From Variovorax sp. ZS18.2.2 (GTDB lineage Bacteria > Pseudomonadota > Gammaproteobacteria > Burkholderiales > Burkholderiaceae_C), in the NCBI RefSeq assembly GCF_024701975.1, contig NZ_JANLNM010000007.1, forward strand, positions 248,001-312,000: a DNA stretch of 64,000 bases, given 5' to 3'. Below are positions 1-9,309 of this stretch, one piece after another. The stretch's first letter is position 1. Each line of letters begins with the position of its first letter. The notes under the pieces are model-generated. The model did not search any database. It saw nothing but the letters and a program-made list of their open reading frames with translations, and had not been told where the DNA came from. The position numbers were made by a program, and so were the translations under genes.

Positions 1-1155
1 CGCACGCAGGGCCTTCGCAAGCCCGAGACGGCGCCCACGGTGCGCAAGAACACGCAGAAGGAATTTCCGGAGGGCATTCCGGCCTTCGGCGCCGATGCGC
101 TGCGCTTCACGTTCGCATCGCTCGCATCGCTCGGCCGCAACATCAACTTCGACTCGAAGCGCTGCGAGGGCTATCGCAACTTCTGCAACAAGCTGTGGAA
201 CGCCACGCGCTTCGTGCTGATGAACTGCGAAGGCCAGGACTGCGGCCTCTTGGAGCACACGAAGGAAGACTGCAAGGTCGGCGGCCCGGCCCACGGCTAC
301 CTGAAGTTCAGCCGCGCGGACTACTGGATCGTCTCGCAGCTGCAGCGCATGGAGGCCGAAGTGGCCAAGGGCTTCGAGGAATACCGCCTCGACAACGTGG
401 CCAACGCGATCTACCAGTTCGCCTGGGACGAGTTCTGCGACTGGTACCTGGAAATCGCGAAGGTGCAGATCCAGACCGGCGACGAATCGCAGAAGCGCGC
501 GACGCGCCGCACGCTGATCCGCACGCTGGAGACGCTGCTGCGCCTGGCGCATCCGGTGATTCCGTTCATCACTGAAGAGCTGTGGCAGAAGGTCTCGAAG
601 GTGGCGGGCCGCGAAGGCGAGTCGATCATGATCGCGGCCTATCCGAAGAGCCAGCCCGAGAAGATCGACGAGGCGGCCGAGGCGCATGTGGCGCGCCTGA
701 AGGCGCTGGTCGATGCATGTCGCACGCTGCGCGGCGAGATGAAGCTGTCACCTGCCGTGCGCATGCCGCTCTATGCCGTGGCCGACGACGCGGAAAGCGC
801 AGCGTTTCTGCGCGATGCAGCGCCTGTACTGCAAGCCCTCGGCAAACTCAAAGAGGTGAAGGTGTTCGACGACGAAGCCTCCTGGGTTGCAGCTGCAGAA
901 GCATCGCCTACGGCCGTCGTCGGGCCCCTGCGACTTTGCCTCTTCATGCCCATCGACAAGGAAGCCGAGCGTGCACGGCTCAAGAAAGAGATCGAACGCG
1001 TCGAAGGCGACGTCGTCAAGATCGAGGCCAAATTGGGCAATGAAGCTTATGTAACCAAGGCTCCGCCGGCAGTAATCGAGCAGGATCGCAAGCGTTTGTC
1101 AGAACTTAGGGCTACGTTGGAGCGACTTCGCGACCAACTTGTACGCCTAGGCTGA
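1..1155 (+). CDS. valS: Valine--tRNA ligase, C-terminal part (5' end outside window)
   Basis: Class I aminoacyl-tRNA synthetase that charges tRNA-Val in the cytoplasm. The frame is open from base 1, so the gene starts before the window; 384 C-terminal residues are present. The opening stretch GLRKPETAPTVRKN and the following FGADALRFTFASLA match the region just after the KMSKS loop in bacterial ValRS. The middle is the anticodon-binding helical domain. The last 65 or so residues (from KEAERARLKKEIERVEGD) form the antiparallel coiled-coil arm typical of ValRS. The catalytic core with HIGH and KMSKS lies upstream and cannot be checked here. galU follows about 100 bases later on the same strand. 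Confidence 0.97.
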   Translation, partial: RTQGLRKPETAPTVRKNTQKEFPEGIPAFGADALRFTFASLASLGRNINFDSKRCEGYRNFCNKLWNATRFVLMNCEGQDCGLLEHTKEDCKVGGPAHGYLKFSRADYWIVSQLQRMEAEVAKGFEEYRLDNVANAIYQFAWDEFCDWYLEIAKVQIQTGDESQKRATRRTLIRTLETLLRLAHPVIPFITEELWQKVSKVAGREGESIMIAAYPKSQPEKIDEAAEAHVARLKALVDACRTLRGEMKLSPAVRMPLYAVADDAESAAFLRDAAPVLQALGKLKEVKVFDDEASWVAAAEASPTAVVGPLRLCLFMPIDKEAERARLKKEIERVEGDVVKIEAKLGNEAYVTKAPPAVIEQDRKRLSELRATLERLRDQLVRLG

Positions 1156-1255
1156 CAGACGCAGGGCATCGAAGGCGTTTAGGATTCCAGACGCGGCTTC
1201 TTGCCGTCCCGCATCCGGAATTTCCCTCCCCTTTCAGAAAGACGCTGAACTGCCC

Positions 1256-2146
1256 ATGTCCACTTCCTCGACACGCATCCGCAAGGCCGTATTTCCTGTT
1301 GCAGGCTTCGGCACTCGCTTCTTGCCGGCCACCAAGGCACAGCCCAAGGAAATGCTGCCGGTGGTCGACAAGCCGCTGATCCAGTACGCCGTTGAAGAAG
1401 CCTATGCCGCGGGCATCCGCGACATGATTTTTGTGACCGGCCGCAACAAGCGTGCGATCGAAGATCACTACGACACCGCCTACGAACTCGAAAGCCAGCT
1501 CGAAGCCAGCGGCAAGGATGCGCTGCTGAAGATCGCGCGTTCGGTGATGCCCGACGACATGACCTGCTCGTATGTGCGCCAGCCGCGCATGCTGGGCCTG
1601 GGCCATGCCGTGCTGTGCGCCGAGCACCTGGTCGGCAACGAGCCCTTCGCCGTGCTGCTCGCCGACGACTTGATGGTCGGCCCCGAGGGCGGCCAGCCGG
1701 TGCTCGCGCAGATGACGGCTGCGTTCGCGCGTCTGGGCGCCTCGCTGCTGGCCGTGCAGGAAGTGCCGCTCGCGCACGTCAAGCGCTACGGCATCGTGGC
1801 CGGCGAGCAGGTCGAAGAGGGCCTCGTGAAGGTCAATCGCATGGTCGAGAAGCCCAAGCCCGAAGACGCGCCCTCGCGCCTGGGCGTGGCGGGCCGCTAC
1901 ATCCTCACGCCGGGCGTGTTCGACGAGATCCGCAACCAGCCCAAGGGCGCGGGCGGCGAGATCCAGTTGACCGACGGCATCGCGGCGCTGATGAAGAAGG
2001 AATCGGTCTACGCCTACGCCTACAAGGGCATCCGCTACGACTGCGGCAGCAAGGAAGGCTTTCTGCAGGCCAGCGTGGAACTGGCGCTGGCGCACCCCGA
2101 AGTGGGCGCCGAATTCCGTGAATACCTCAAGAGCCTGAAGCTCTGA
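1256..2146 (+). CDS. galU: UTP--glucose-1-phosphate uridylyltransferase
   Basis: Makes UDP-glucose from UTP and glucose-1-phosphate, feeding envelope polysaccharide and UDP-sugar synthesis. The 296-residue length is normal for bacterial GalU. The nucleotide-binding signature AGFGTRFLPATKAQPKEMLP lies at residues 16-35, followed by VVDKPLIQYAVEEA. The uridine and sugar-binding stretches LLADDLMVG, MVEKPKPEDAPSRLGVAGRY and GGEIQLTDGI are all present, and the C-terminal YKGIRYDCGSKEGFL block is intact. It is probably a single gene, since a strong hairpin terminator follows it directly. Confidence 0.96.
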   Translation: MSTSSTRIRKAVFPVAGFGTRFLPATKAQPKEMLPVVDKPLIQYAVEEAYAAGIRDMIFVTGRNKRAIEDHYDTAYELESQLEASGKDALLKIARSVMPDDMTCSYVRQPRMLGLGHAVLCAEHLVGNEPFAVLLADDLMVGPEGGQPVLAQMTAAFARLGASLLAVQEVPLAHVKRYGIVAGEQVEEGLVKVNRMVEKPKPEDAPSRLGVAGRYILTPGVFDEIRNQPKGAGGEIQLTDGIAALMKKESVYAYAYKGIRYDCGSKEGFLQASVELALAHPEVGAEFREYLKSLKL

Positions 2147-2168
2147 GGGCTGCCGAGAAGCACTGAAC

Positions 2169-2200
2169 AAAAAAGGGGCCACACAGGCCCCTTTCCTTTT
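2169..2200. terminator. Bidirectional intrinsic terminator between galU and the TusA-like gene
   Basis: GGGGCC (2175-2180), a 5-base loop, then GGCCCC (2186-2191), flanked by an A run on the left and a T-rich run on the right. The hairpin serves galU on the plus strand and, read from the other side with its T6 tail, the convergent TusA-like gene that ends at 2209. Confidence 0.85.
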
Positions 2201-2208
2201 GGTGCTCG

Positions 2209-2436
2209 CTAGCGCCGCTTCAATACGTGGATGAAGTCGGTGCCGACCGTCTGCTGCTCCATGAGCTCGTTGCCGGTCTGGCGCGCGAAGGCCTGGAAGT
2301 CGCGCACCGATCCCGGATCGGTTGACACCACCTTGAGCAGTTGCCCGCTCGCCATGTCGTTGAGCGACTTCTTCGCCTTGAGGATGGGCAGCGGGCAGTT
2401 CAACCCGCGCGTGTCGATTTCGCGATCAACTTCCAT
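2209..2436 (-). CDS. TusA-family sulfurtransferase-like protein
   Basis: Small 75-residue protein of the TusA/YedF/SirA family, whose members carry persulfide sulfur on a cysteine for thiouridine, molybdenum cofactor or other sulfur relay pathways. The signature DTRGLNCPLPILKAKKSL holds the sulfur-carrying Cys14 in the CPxP context. The start ATG at 2436 was chosen because the family begins a few residues before the DxRGxxCP motif; a longer in-frame extension lies inside the upstream Nudix gene. The start overlaps the 3' end of the Nudix gene by 11 bases, which suggests translational coupling. The exact sulfur pathway cannot be told from the sequence. Confidence 0.88.
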   Translation of the reverse strand: MEVDREIDTRGLNCPLPILKAKKSLNDMASGQLLKVVSTDPGSVRDFQAFARQTGNELMEQQTVGTDFIHVLKRR

Positions 2437-3004
2437 GCCTGGGCTCCTCGGGCGGCAGCTGCAGTCCGCGGCGGCGCTCTTCGTTCTCGGCCGCGCTGAA
2501 GAACACGGGCTCGTGGCCCCGCGTGCGCAGCCAGTCGGCCAGCGCATAGCCGGTGCCCGCGGGCCAGCATTTCAAATCCGGCAGGTCGTAGAGGCGGTAG
2601 TCCACCAGCTCGGGTGAGAGCTTCACCTCGCCATCGGCCACCACGTGGTAGGCGATGATGATCTGGTTCATGCGCTGGAAGTCGTAGGCGCCCACGAGCT
2701 TCGTCGCGCTCACGTCGAGGTTGGTTTCTTCCTTCACCTCGCGCGCAATGCCTTCCTCGGGCGTCTCGCCGGCTTCCATGAAGCCGGTGATCAGCGCGAA
2801 CATCTTGCCGGGCCAGGCCGCGTTGCGCGCCAGCAGCACCTGGCCGCGGTACTCGACGATGGCCGCGAGCACGGGCGTGGGGTTGTTCCAGTGCGTGTGG
2901 CCGCAGTTCGGGCAGCGCAGGCGTTCCTTGGGACCGCCGTCTTCCATCAACGCGATCCATTCCAGCGGCGTGGCACAGACCTGGCAAAACTTGGGGTGGG
3001 GCAT
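2426..3004 (-). CDS. Nudix hydrolase with N-terminal zinc ribbon
   Basis: Predicted nucleoside diphosphate-X hydrolase. The N-terminus has a four-cysteine zinc ribbon (C7, C10, C31, C34), as in NudC-like enzymes. The Nudix box starts at Gly74 and runs GFMEAGETPEEGIAREVKEE, with the metal-binding REVKEE core intact. The usual Gly after EEx is Asn95, a conservative departure seen in some homologues. About 192 residues from ATG 3004; an alternative in-frame ATG at 3028 would add eight residues, and neither has a clear ribosome site. Substrate unknown: it could be NADH, a dNTP or an RNA cap. The gene overlaps the downstream TusA-like gene. Confidence 0.9.
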   Translation of the reverse strand: MPHPKFCQVCATPLEWIALMEDGGPKERLRCPNCGHTHWNNPTPVLAAIVEYRGQVLLARNAAWPGKMFALITGFMEAGETPEEGIAREVKEETNLDVSATKLVGAYDFQRMNQIIIAYHVVADGEVKLSPELVDYRLYDLPDLKCWPAGTGYALADWLRTRGHEPVFFSAAENEERRRGLQLPPEEPRHGS

Positions 3005-3066
3005 GGGGCTGCTCTTGTTATGGCTCACGGCACCCGGGGCGGGTGCTGCGGCGGGTTTCTATGGGC

Positions 3067-3969
3067 TTACGCGGGGAAGACGCCGGTCGACAGGTAGCGG
3101 TCACCTCGATCGCACACAACGAAGACGATGGTGGCGTTCTCGACCTTCTTCGCGACCTCGAGCGCCGCCCACAGCGCGCCGGCCGCGGAGATGCCGCCGA
3201 AGATGCCCTCTTCGCGCGCAAGGCGCCGGCACATTTCCTCAGCGTCGTCCTGGCTCACGCTGATTTCTTCGTCGACGCGGCTCGGGTCGTAGATCTTCGG
3301 CAGGTATTCGGTGGGCCACTTGCGGATGCCCGGGATGCGCGAGCCTTCGGCCGGCTGCGCGCCGATGATGCGCACCGCAGGGTTCTTTTCCTTCAGGAAT
3401 CGCGAGACGCCGGTGATGGTGCCGGTGGTGCCCATGGCGCTCACGAAATGCGTGATCTTGCCCTCGGTGTCGGCCCAGACCTCGGGGCCCGTCGTCTCGT
3501 AGTGGATGCGCGGATTGTCGGGATTGGCGAACTGGTCGAGCACCCGGCCCTTGCCTTGAGCAACCATCTGCTCGGCGAGGTCGCGGGCGTATTCCATGCC
3601 GCCGCTCTTGGGCGTGAGCACCAGCTCGGCGCCGAACGCCTTCATGGTCTGGGCGCGTTCGACGGAGAGGTCCTCCGGCATGATCAGCACCATGCGGTAG
3701 CCCTTGATGGCTGCAGCCATCGCGAGCGCGATGCCGGTGTTGCCCGAGGTGGCTTCGATCAGCGTGTCGCCGGGCTTGATTTCGCCGCGCTCCTCGGCGC
3801 GCTTGATCATCGAGAGTGCCGGGCGGTCTTTGACCGATCCCGCGGGATTGTTGCCTTCGAGCTTGCCGAGGATCACGTTGCCGCGCTTGGCATTTTCGGC
3901 CGCATCGATGCGTTGCAGGGCGACCAGGGGGGTCTTGCCAATGGCGTCTTCGATCGTCGGATAATTCAT
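3067..3969 (-). CDS. cysM: Cysteine synthase B
   Basis: PLP-dependent O-acetylserine (or thiosulfate-using) sulfhydrylase that forms cysteine. About 300 residues, the CysM length. The PLP lysine is Lys47 in NNPAGSVKDR, and the phosphate loop TSGNTG lies at 74-79. The FANPDNPRIHYETTGPEVW stretch and the short C-terminus favour CysM over CysK. ATG 3969 (MNYPTIEDAIGKTPL) is chosen; an in-frame GTG at 3978 is the alternative. It lies just downstream of the Nudix/TusA pair's promoter side on the same strand, and a tRNA-Leu gene starts 43 bases from its 5' end on the other strand. Confidence 0.95.
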   Translation of the reverse strand: MNYPTIEDAIGKTPLVALQRIDAAENAKRGNVILGKLEGNNPAGSVKDRPALSMIKRAEERGEIKPGDTLIEATSGNTGIALAMAAAIKGYRMVLIMPEDLSVERAQTMKAFGAELVLTPKSGGMEYARDLAEQMVAQGKGRVLDQFANPDNPRIHYETTGPEVWADTEGKITHFVSAMGTTGTITGVSRFLKEKNPAVRIIGAQPAEGSRIPGIRKWPTEYLPKIYDPSRVDEEISVSQDDAEEMCRRLAREEGIFGGISAAGALWAALEVAKKVENATIVFVVCDRGDRYLSTGVFPA

Positions 3970-4011
3970 GGCAGCCACTGTGCCATAATTTTGGGCTTCG
4001 TTCAGAACCCT

Positions 4012-4096
4012 GCCCGGGTGGTGAAATTGGTAGACGCAGGGGACTCAAAATCCCCCACCGAAAGGTGTGCCGGTTCGATTCCGGCCCCGGGCACCA
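4012..4096 (+). tRNA. tRNA-Leu (anticodon CAA)
   Basis: Cloverleaf read by eye. The acceptor stem is GCCCGGG (4012-4018) paired with CCCGGGC (4086-4092), followed by A and an encoded CCA. The anticodon stem is GGGGA/TCCCC around the loop CTCAAAA, giving CAA at 4046-4048 (reads UUG). A long variable arm (CACC GAAA GGTG) marks a class II tRNA, and the T arm carries GGTTCGATTCC. It decodes a leucine codon that is rare in a genome this GC-rich. Confidence 0.96.
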
Positions 4097-4163
4097 TCGA
4101 TACCTTGCTGTCGATATGGGAAAAGGGATCCCCCGTTCATCGTCGAGAGGCACACTGAACGCC

Positions 4164-4811
4164 ATGCGAAATTGCTCGCACCGTACCGTGCGCCCCCTCC
4201 CCCTTCTTCTCTGGCTGGCCCTGGCAATTGGCGCCGGTCCTGCTGCTGCCGCACCCGACTGCACCGTCGCCCTGTGGGGCGATTCGATCCTCTATGGCGG
4301 GTTCGGCGCGTCGCTGACGAACCGCATCAAGGAACCACCGGCCGCCGCGATCAAGCGCATCCGCCCTGCCTGGACGATTGCCGACTTCAGCTCCCCGGGC
4401 GACAGCGCCCACAAGCGCCTGCCGACCTTTGTGCTGCAACCGATGCCGGCGCGCGTCGTGGTGCTGCAATACGGCATCAACGATGCCGGTAACGGCTACC
4501 AGTACGAGCCGGCCTTGCGCGGGATGGTCGACTACGTCCAGGCGGCCGGCAAGACATCGATCGTCACCGGCCTCTCGAAGGTGAAAGCCGACCGACTGCC
4601 GCTGCGGGACGGCTACCACGCCACGGCACAGCGCGTGGCCCAGGAAGAAGGCGTGTTGTTTGCCGACTGGGGCGCCGTGCGCTTCGACGCCGCCGACATG
4701 GTGGACGACGTCCACCCCCGACAACCGTACAGCACGCGCCTCGTGGAGCGGCTCGTGCTGGCGCTCGATCAGGTCGCGCCCGAGTGCGCGCCCCGCGTCA
4801 AACGCGGTTAG
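4164..4811 (+). CDS. Secreted SGNH/GDSL-family hydrolase
   Basis: Predicted exported esterase or lipase-like hydrolase of 215 residues. A signal peptide (basic start, LPLLLWLALAIGAGPAAAA) probably ends near residue 30. Block I is ALWGDSILYGG with nucleophile Ser41, GIND is the Asn block, and the C-terminal DDVHP supplies the catalytic Asp (about 181) and His (about 184). ATG 4164 was chosen over upstream in-frame codons because those lie inside the tRNA-Leu gene. The stop at 4809-4811 overlaps by four bases the restored end of the convergent DUF7002-like gene. Substrate unknown. Confidence 0.85.
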   Translation: MRNCSHRTVRPLPLLLWLALAIGAGPAAAAPDCTVALWGDSILYGGFGASLTNRIKEPPAAAIKRIRPAWTIADFSSPGDSAHKRLPTFVLQPMPARVVVLQYGINDAGNGYQYEPALRGMVDYVQAAGKTSIVTGLSKVKADRLPLRDGYHATAQRVAQEEGVLFADWGAVRFDAADMVDDVHPRQPYSTRLVERLVLALDQVAPECAPRVKRG

Positions 4812-5429
4812 CCGATCGCTTCGATCGCGGTGACGAAGCGCATCGCATCCGGCACCGCGGCACAAAAAAAAGACCAGTTCCGCCGGCCGATGGCTGGCCG
4901 CGCGCACCGGTTGCCGAGGCAGCGCTTCCGAAGTCCAGCCGTCCGCCTGCCATTGCGCCAGCGGCACCAATGTGCGCAGCCCGCGTGCAGCCGCCTTGCG
5001 CATGGCGCTGCCGGTATTGAACGGTGTCACATGCGCCGCGGCCTCGCAGGCAATCACCAGCGCTCTGGCATCGAAGGTCAACAGCACCTGCGGCCGGTTG
5101 CCCAGCGCGGTCCGATGGCGCTCCACGCGATCAGGGTCGAGCCAGAAGAACACGCAACTGTTGAGCAGCGCATACCAATCGGTCGGCGCCAGGCCCGGGT
5201 CGAGGCAACGCGCGAGCGCCTGCGGCGGCATCGGCCGCTGGTCGCGGATGTAGCAGCCGTCGGGCAGAGTCACGCCCTGCGGACGATGGGCGCGCACGGC
5301 CGCGTTGACCTCGGTGCCGAACGCGCCGCGGCGCAGCAGCTCGTCGGTGCTGCACAGCCCCTGTGTCCGCACAGCCGCCCAGTTCGCTCGATCGACAAAG
5401 TGAAAGGCCTCAGCGGGCAGGCTGGGCAT
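4808..5429 (-). CDS. DUF7002-like protein with a frameshift in an A8/T8 run
   Basis: The reading frame starts at ATG 5429 (MPSLPAEAFHFVDRANW), seven bases after the stop of the upstream SDR-like gene. It resembles the DUF7002 family, with motifs LLNSCVFFWLDPDRVERH, VLLTFDAR and VTPFNTGSAMRKAAARG. About 189 residues in, the frame meets eight consecutive T on the coding strand (A8 at 4864-4871 on the plus strand). In the frame as written, translation runs on antisense through the neighbouring hydrolase gene to about 4137. With one T fewer, it reads AAVPDAMRFVTAIEAIG and stops at 4808-4810, a natural end (206 residues). The shift could be a sequencing error, a mutation, a slippery site read by polymerase slippage, or phase variation. 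Function unknown. Confidence 0.7.
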
Positions 5430-5436
5430 GACGTCG

Positions 5437-6369
5437 TCAAGCCTCGGCGCGCAGGCCGGTGTGCACGGTCGGATGCGCAAGCCGCACGCGCAGCTCGCGC
5501 TTGAGCCGCGTGTTGTCGAGCCGGCGCGATTCGCCCATGAAGCTGAGCAACTGCAGCGGCAACTGGCGCTCGGCTTCATCGCGCGCCACGCGCGGCGGGC
5601 GCGGCATGCCGTAGAGATCGGCCGCGAGATCGACGTAGTCGCCCATGCGCAGCTCGGTGTCGTCCGATGCATGGACGATGCGCTGCGGCCGGCCGCGGAA
5701 CAGCGACGCGATGCAGGCGCGCGCCAGGTCGTCGGCATGGATGTGGCTGGTGTAGACGTCGTCCTCCTGCCGCAGCACTGGCGTGCCGCGCTGCAGGCGC
5801 GCGCGGGGCGTGCCGTTCTCGCGGTCCGGCGCGTAGATGCCCGGAATGCGCAGGATGCTCGCGCGCACGCCGGCGCTGCGCCCGAACCAGCGCACCGCGC
5901 GCTCGGCGTCCACGCGACGGTGGGAGCGCGGCGTGTCGGGTCGCACGGCGCGCGTTTCGCTCACGCGGGCACCACCGCAATCGCCATACACGCCGCTGGT
6001 CGAGCCGTAGACGAAGGCAAGAGGCACCGAGCGCAGCCTCAAGGCGCGTGCCAGGGCCGTGGTGCGCTGGTCGCGCCACCAGGCGGCGCCGCCATCGCGC
6101 GCGGGCGGTGCAAGGTGCAGCACCCGCGTAGCGATGCCCGCCAGCCGGCGCAGCGTGGCCGGCTCGTCCAGGTTGCCCACCAGCGGGCGGATGCCGGCCT
6201 CGCGCAGTGCGGCGACTCGCTCCGCCGAGGACGTGAGCGCCACCAGTTGCATCCGGCCGCGCTGGTCGCGCGCCACGCGCTGGCCGACGTCGCCGCAACC
6301 GACGATCAGGAGGCGCTCGCGCCGGAACCGCGCCGGCAGCGCGCCGGAGGGGCTATTGATTGAAGGCAA
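5437..6369 (-). CDS. NAD(P)-binding SDR/epimerase-like protein (YeeZ type)
   Basis: Extended-SDR fold protein resembling E. coli YeeZ and related NAD-dependent epimerase-like proteins of unknown substrate. The N-terminal nucleotide-binding motif is GCGDVGQR, the mid-domain VYGSTSGVYGDC carries the Ser/Tyr-like active region, and SHIHADDLARA is the conserved C-terminal motif. The start is uncertain: the only ATG before the Rossmann motif is at 6438, overlapping the divergent reductase gene. An in-frame TTG at 6369 gives a more normal N-terminus and is used here. It forms a likely two-gene operon with the DUF7002-like gene downstream. Confidence 0.82.
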   Translation of the reverse strand: MPSINSPSGALPARFRRERLLIVGCGDVGQRVARDQRGRMQLVALTSSAERVAALREAGIRPLVGNLDEPATLRRLAGIATRVLHLAPPARDGGAAWWRDQRTTALARALRLRSVPLAFVYGSTSGVYGDCGGARVSETRAVRPDTPRSHRRVDAERAVRWFGRSAGVRASILRIPGIYAPDRENGTPRARLQRGTPVLRQEDDVYTSHIHADDLARACIASLFRGRPQRIVHASDDTELRMGDYVDLAADLYGMPRPPRVARDEAERQLPLQLLSFMGESRRLDNTRLKRELRVRLAHPTVHTGLRAEA

Positions 6370-6425
6370 AATCCTGTTCCCTTTCCGTTTCAGACCCAGG
6401 CTGAAAAACAAGCCGAAGAATACAG

Positions 6426-7490
6426 ATGACTGCTGCACCGCCGCACGAAGCCGGCTTTTCCATCACCGTCGAACCGAGCGGCCGTCATTTCGTAGTCCAT
6501 GGCGACGAAACCATCCTGGCAGCCGGCATCCGTCAGGGCATCGGCCTGCCCTATGGCTGCAAGGACGGCGCCTGCGGCTCCTGCAAGTGCAAGAAGCTCT
6601 CGGGCGAGGTCACCCTCGGCCCCCACCAGAGCAAGGCGCTGAGCGCCGAGGAGCAGCTCGCAGGCTACGTGCTGACCTGCTGCGCGCACGCCACGAGCGA
6701 CGTGGTGCTCGAATCTCGCCAAGTCACCGAGGCCGGTGCCCTCCCGATCCGCAAGATGCCGGTGCGGGTGCTGGCCCTTACGCGGCAATCGCACGACGTG
6801 ATGATGCTGCGCCTGCAACTGCCGGCCGGCGAGCCGCTGCAGTTCCATGCGGGGCAGTACGTGGAATTCATTCTGCGCGACGGCGCGCGCCGCAGCTATT
6901 CGATGGCCAACGCGCCGCACACGCTGGGCGTGCCGGGCACGGGCATCGAACTGCACCTGCGGCACCTGCCGGGCGGCAAGTTCACCGACCACGTCTTCGG
7001 CGTCATGAAGGAAAAGGAAATCCTGCGCATCGAAGGCCCCTTCGGCAGCTTCTTCCTGCGCGAGGACTCCGACAAGCCGATGGTCCTGCTGGCCTCGGGC
7101 ACGGGCTTCGCGCCGATCAAGGCGCTGCTGGAGCACATGAAGTTCAAGGACATCGAGCGGCCCGCCACGCTCTATTGGGGCGGCCGCCGACCCGAAGACC
7201 TGTACATGGACGAGTGGGTGCGCGGTCAACTGGCCGAGATGCCGAACCTGCGCTACGTGCCCGTGATCTCCAACGCCACGCCCGACGACAACTGGACCGG
7301 CCGCACCGGCTTTGTCCACCAGGCGGTGCTGGAAGACTTCGCCGACCTGTCGGGCCACCAGGTCTATGCCTGCGGCGCGCCCATCGTGGTCGACTCGGCC
7401 AAGCGCGACTACGTGGCGCTGGCAGGCCTGCCCGAAGAAGAGTTCTTTGCCGATGCGTTCACCACCGAGGCCGACAAGGCCATGCCCTGA
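6426..7490 (+). CDS. 2Fe-2S ferredoxin-NAD(P)H reductase (CDP-6-deoxy-glucoseen reductase type)
   Basis: Soluble electron-transfer flavoprotein of 354 residues. The N-terminal plant-type ferredoxin domain holds the 2Fe-2S cysteines C45, C50, C53 and C85 (CKDGACGSC ... LTC). An FAD-binding domain follows (RRSYSMANAPH) and then an NAD(P)-binding domain (ASGTGFAPIKALLEH, YACGAPIVVDSAKRD). The layout matches the reductases annotated as AscD-like in Burkholderiales, although no dideoxysugar genes lie nearby, so the electron acceptor is open. It could serve an oxygenase or a methyl-transfer system elsewhere. A Bug receptor follows after 62 bases. Confidence 0.9.
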   Translation: MTAAPPHEAGFSITVEPSGRHFVVHGDETILAAGIRQGIGLPYGCKDGACGSCKCKKLSGEVTLGPHQSKALSAEEQLAGYVLTCCAHATSDVVLESRQVTEAGALPIRKMPVRVLALTRQSHDVMMLRLQLPAGEPLQFHAGQYVEFILRDGARRSYSMANAPHTLGVPGTGIELHLRHLPGGKFTDHVFGVMKEKEILRIEGPFGSFFLREDSDKPMVLLASGTGFAPIKALLEHMKFKDIERPATLYWGGRRPEDLYMDEWVRGQLAEMPNLRYVPVISNATPDDNWTGRTGFVHQAVLEDFADLSGHQVYACGAPIVVDSAKRDYVALAGLPEEEFFADAFTTEADKAMP

Positions 7491-7552
7491 TTTCCGACTT
7501 CTTGATTTCCCGATTCCCGCTCCCTGATTTGCCATCTGCAGACGACAAAAAA

Positions 7553-8527
7553 ATGAAGACGAGACACTTCCTCCTCACCCTGCTCGCAGGCGCCGCAACC
7601 CTCGCCGCGGGCCATGCCACGGCCCAGCAGCAGCGTCCCATCCGCCTCGTCGTGCCCTACGCCGCAGGCGGCCCCATCGACCTCACCGCGCGCATGCTGG
7701 CCGAACGCGTCAAGGACGTGTTCGGCCCGGTCATCATCGACAACAAGCCCGGTGCGGGCGGCAACATCGGCGCCGACATCGTGGCCAAGGCGCCGCCGGA
7801 CGGCCTCACGATCGGCATCGCGGCCACCGCCACCAACGCGGTCAACCCGTGGCTCTACAGCAAGATCCCGTTCAATGCCGCGACCGATTTCGCACCGATC
7901 ACGCAGATGGTCCGCGTGCCCAACGTGCTGGTGATGAACGCCGAGACCGCGAAGCGCCTGCACATCGAATCGGTCGCCGACCTCATCCGCTATGCCAAAG
8001 CCAACCCCGCCAAGCTCAACTACGGCAGCGGCGGCAACGGCAGCGCCGGGCACCTGGCGGGCGAACTCTTCAAGAAGGAAGCGGGCATCTTCGCGGTGCA
8101 CATCCCGTACAACGGTGGCAACCCGGCGCAGCTCGCGCTGATCTCCGGACAGGTCGATTTCAACTTCGACAACCTCGCGACCGCGGCGCCGAACATCCGC
8201 TCGGGCAAGCTGAAGGCGATTGCGGTCACGACGCTGCAGCGCAGCAGCGCGCTGCCCGAGGCGCCACCGGTGGCCGACACGCTCAAGGGTTTCTCGATCG
8301 ACACCTGGTGGGGCCTGGTCGCGCCGGCCGGCACGCCGCACGACGTGGTCGTGAAGCTGAATCAGGCCTTCGTCGCCGCGCTGAATGCGCCGGAAACGAA
8401 GACCCGCTTTGCATCGCTGCTGGCCGAGCCGGTGGGCAACTCGCCCGAGCAGTTCGGCGCTTTCATGAAGACCGAACTCGCCAAATACGAGAAGGTCGTG
8501 AAAGCGACAGGCGCGAAGGTGGACTGA
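7553..8527 (+). CDS. Bug/TctC-family periplasmic solute receptor
   Basis: Tripartite-tricarboxylate-transporter-type substrate-binding protein of 324 residues. The signal peptide ends near HATAQQQ (about residue 24-26). The mature part opens with RPIRLVVPYAAGGPIDLTAR and has the Bug hallmarks IIDNKPGAGGNIGAD and LNYGSGGNGSAGHLAGELFK. No membrane subunits lie beside it, as is usual for the large orphan Bug sets of Comamonadaceae and Bordetella. The ligand cannot be predicted. Its stop is one base from the convergent livF stop (8529). Confidence 0.92.
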   Translation: MKTRHFLLTLLAGAATLAAGHATAQQQRPIRLVVPYAAGGPIDLTARMLAERVKDVFGPVIIDNKPGAGGNIGADIVAKAPPDGLTIGIAATATNAVNPWLYSKIPFNAATDFAPITQMVRVPNVLVMNAETAKRLHIESVADLIRYAKANPAKLNYGSGGNGSAGHLAGELFKKEAGIFAVHIPYNGGNPAQLALISGQVDFNFDNLATAAPNIRSGKLKAIAVTTLQRSSALPEAPPVADTLKGFSIDTWWGLVAPAGTPHDVVVKLNQAFVAALNAPETKTRFASLLAEPVGNSPEQFGAFMKTELAKYEKVVKATGAKVD

Positions 8528-8528
8528 G

Positions 8529-9308
<780 letters not shown>

Positions 9309-9309
9309 T

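Noticed and set aside
4137..4807. Extension of the DUF7002-like frame through the SGNH hydrolase gene
   Set aside because: It continues only because of the A8 run; the sequence past the run has no family resemblance and lies fully antisense to a gene with a signal peptide and catalytic motifs.
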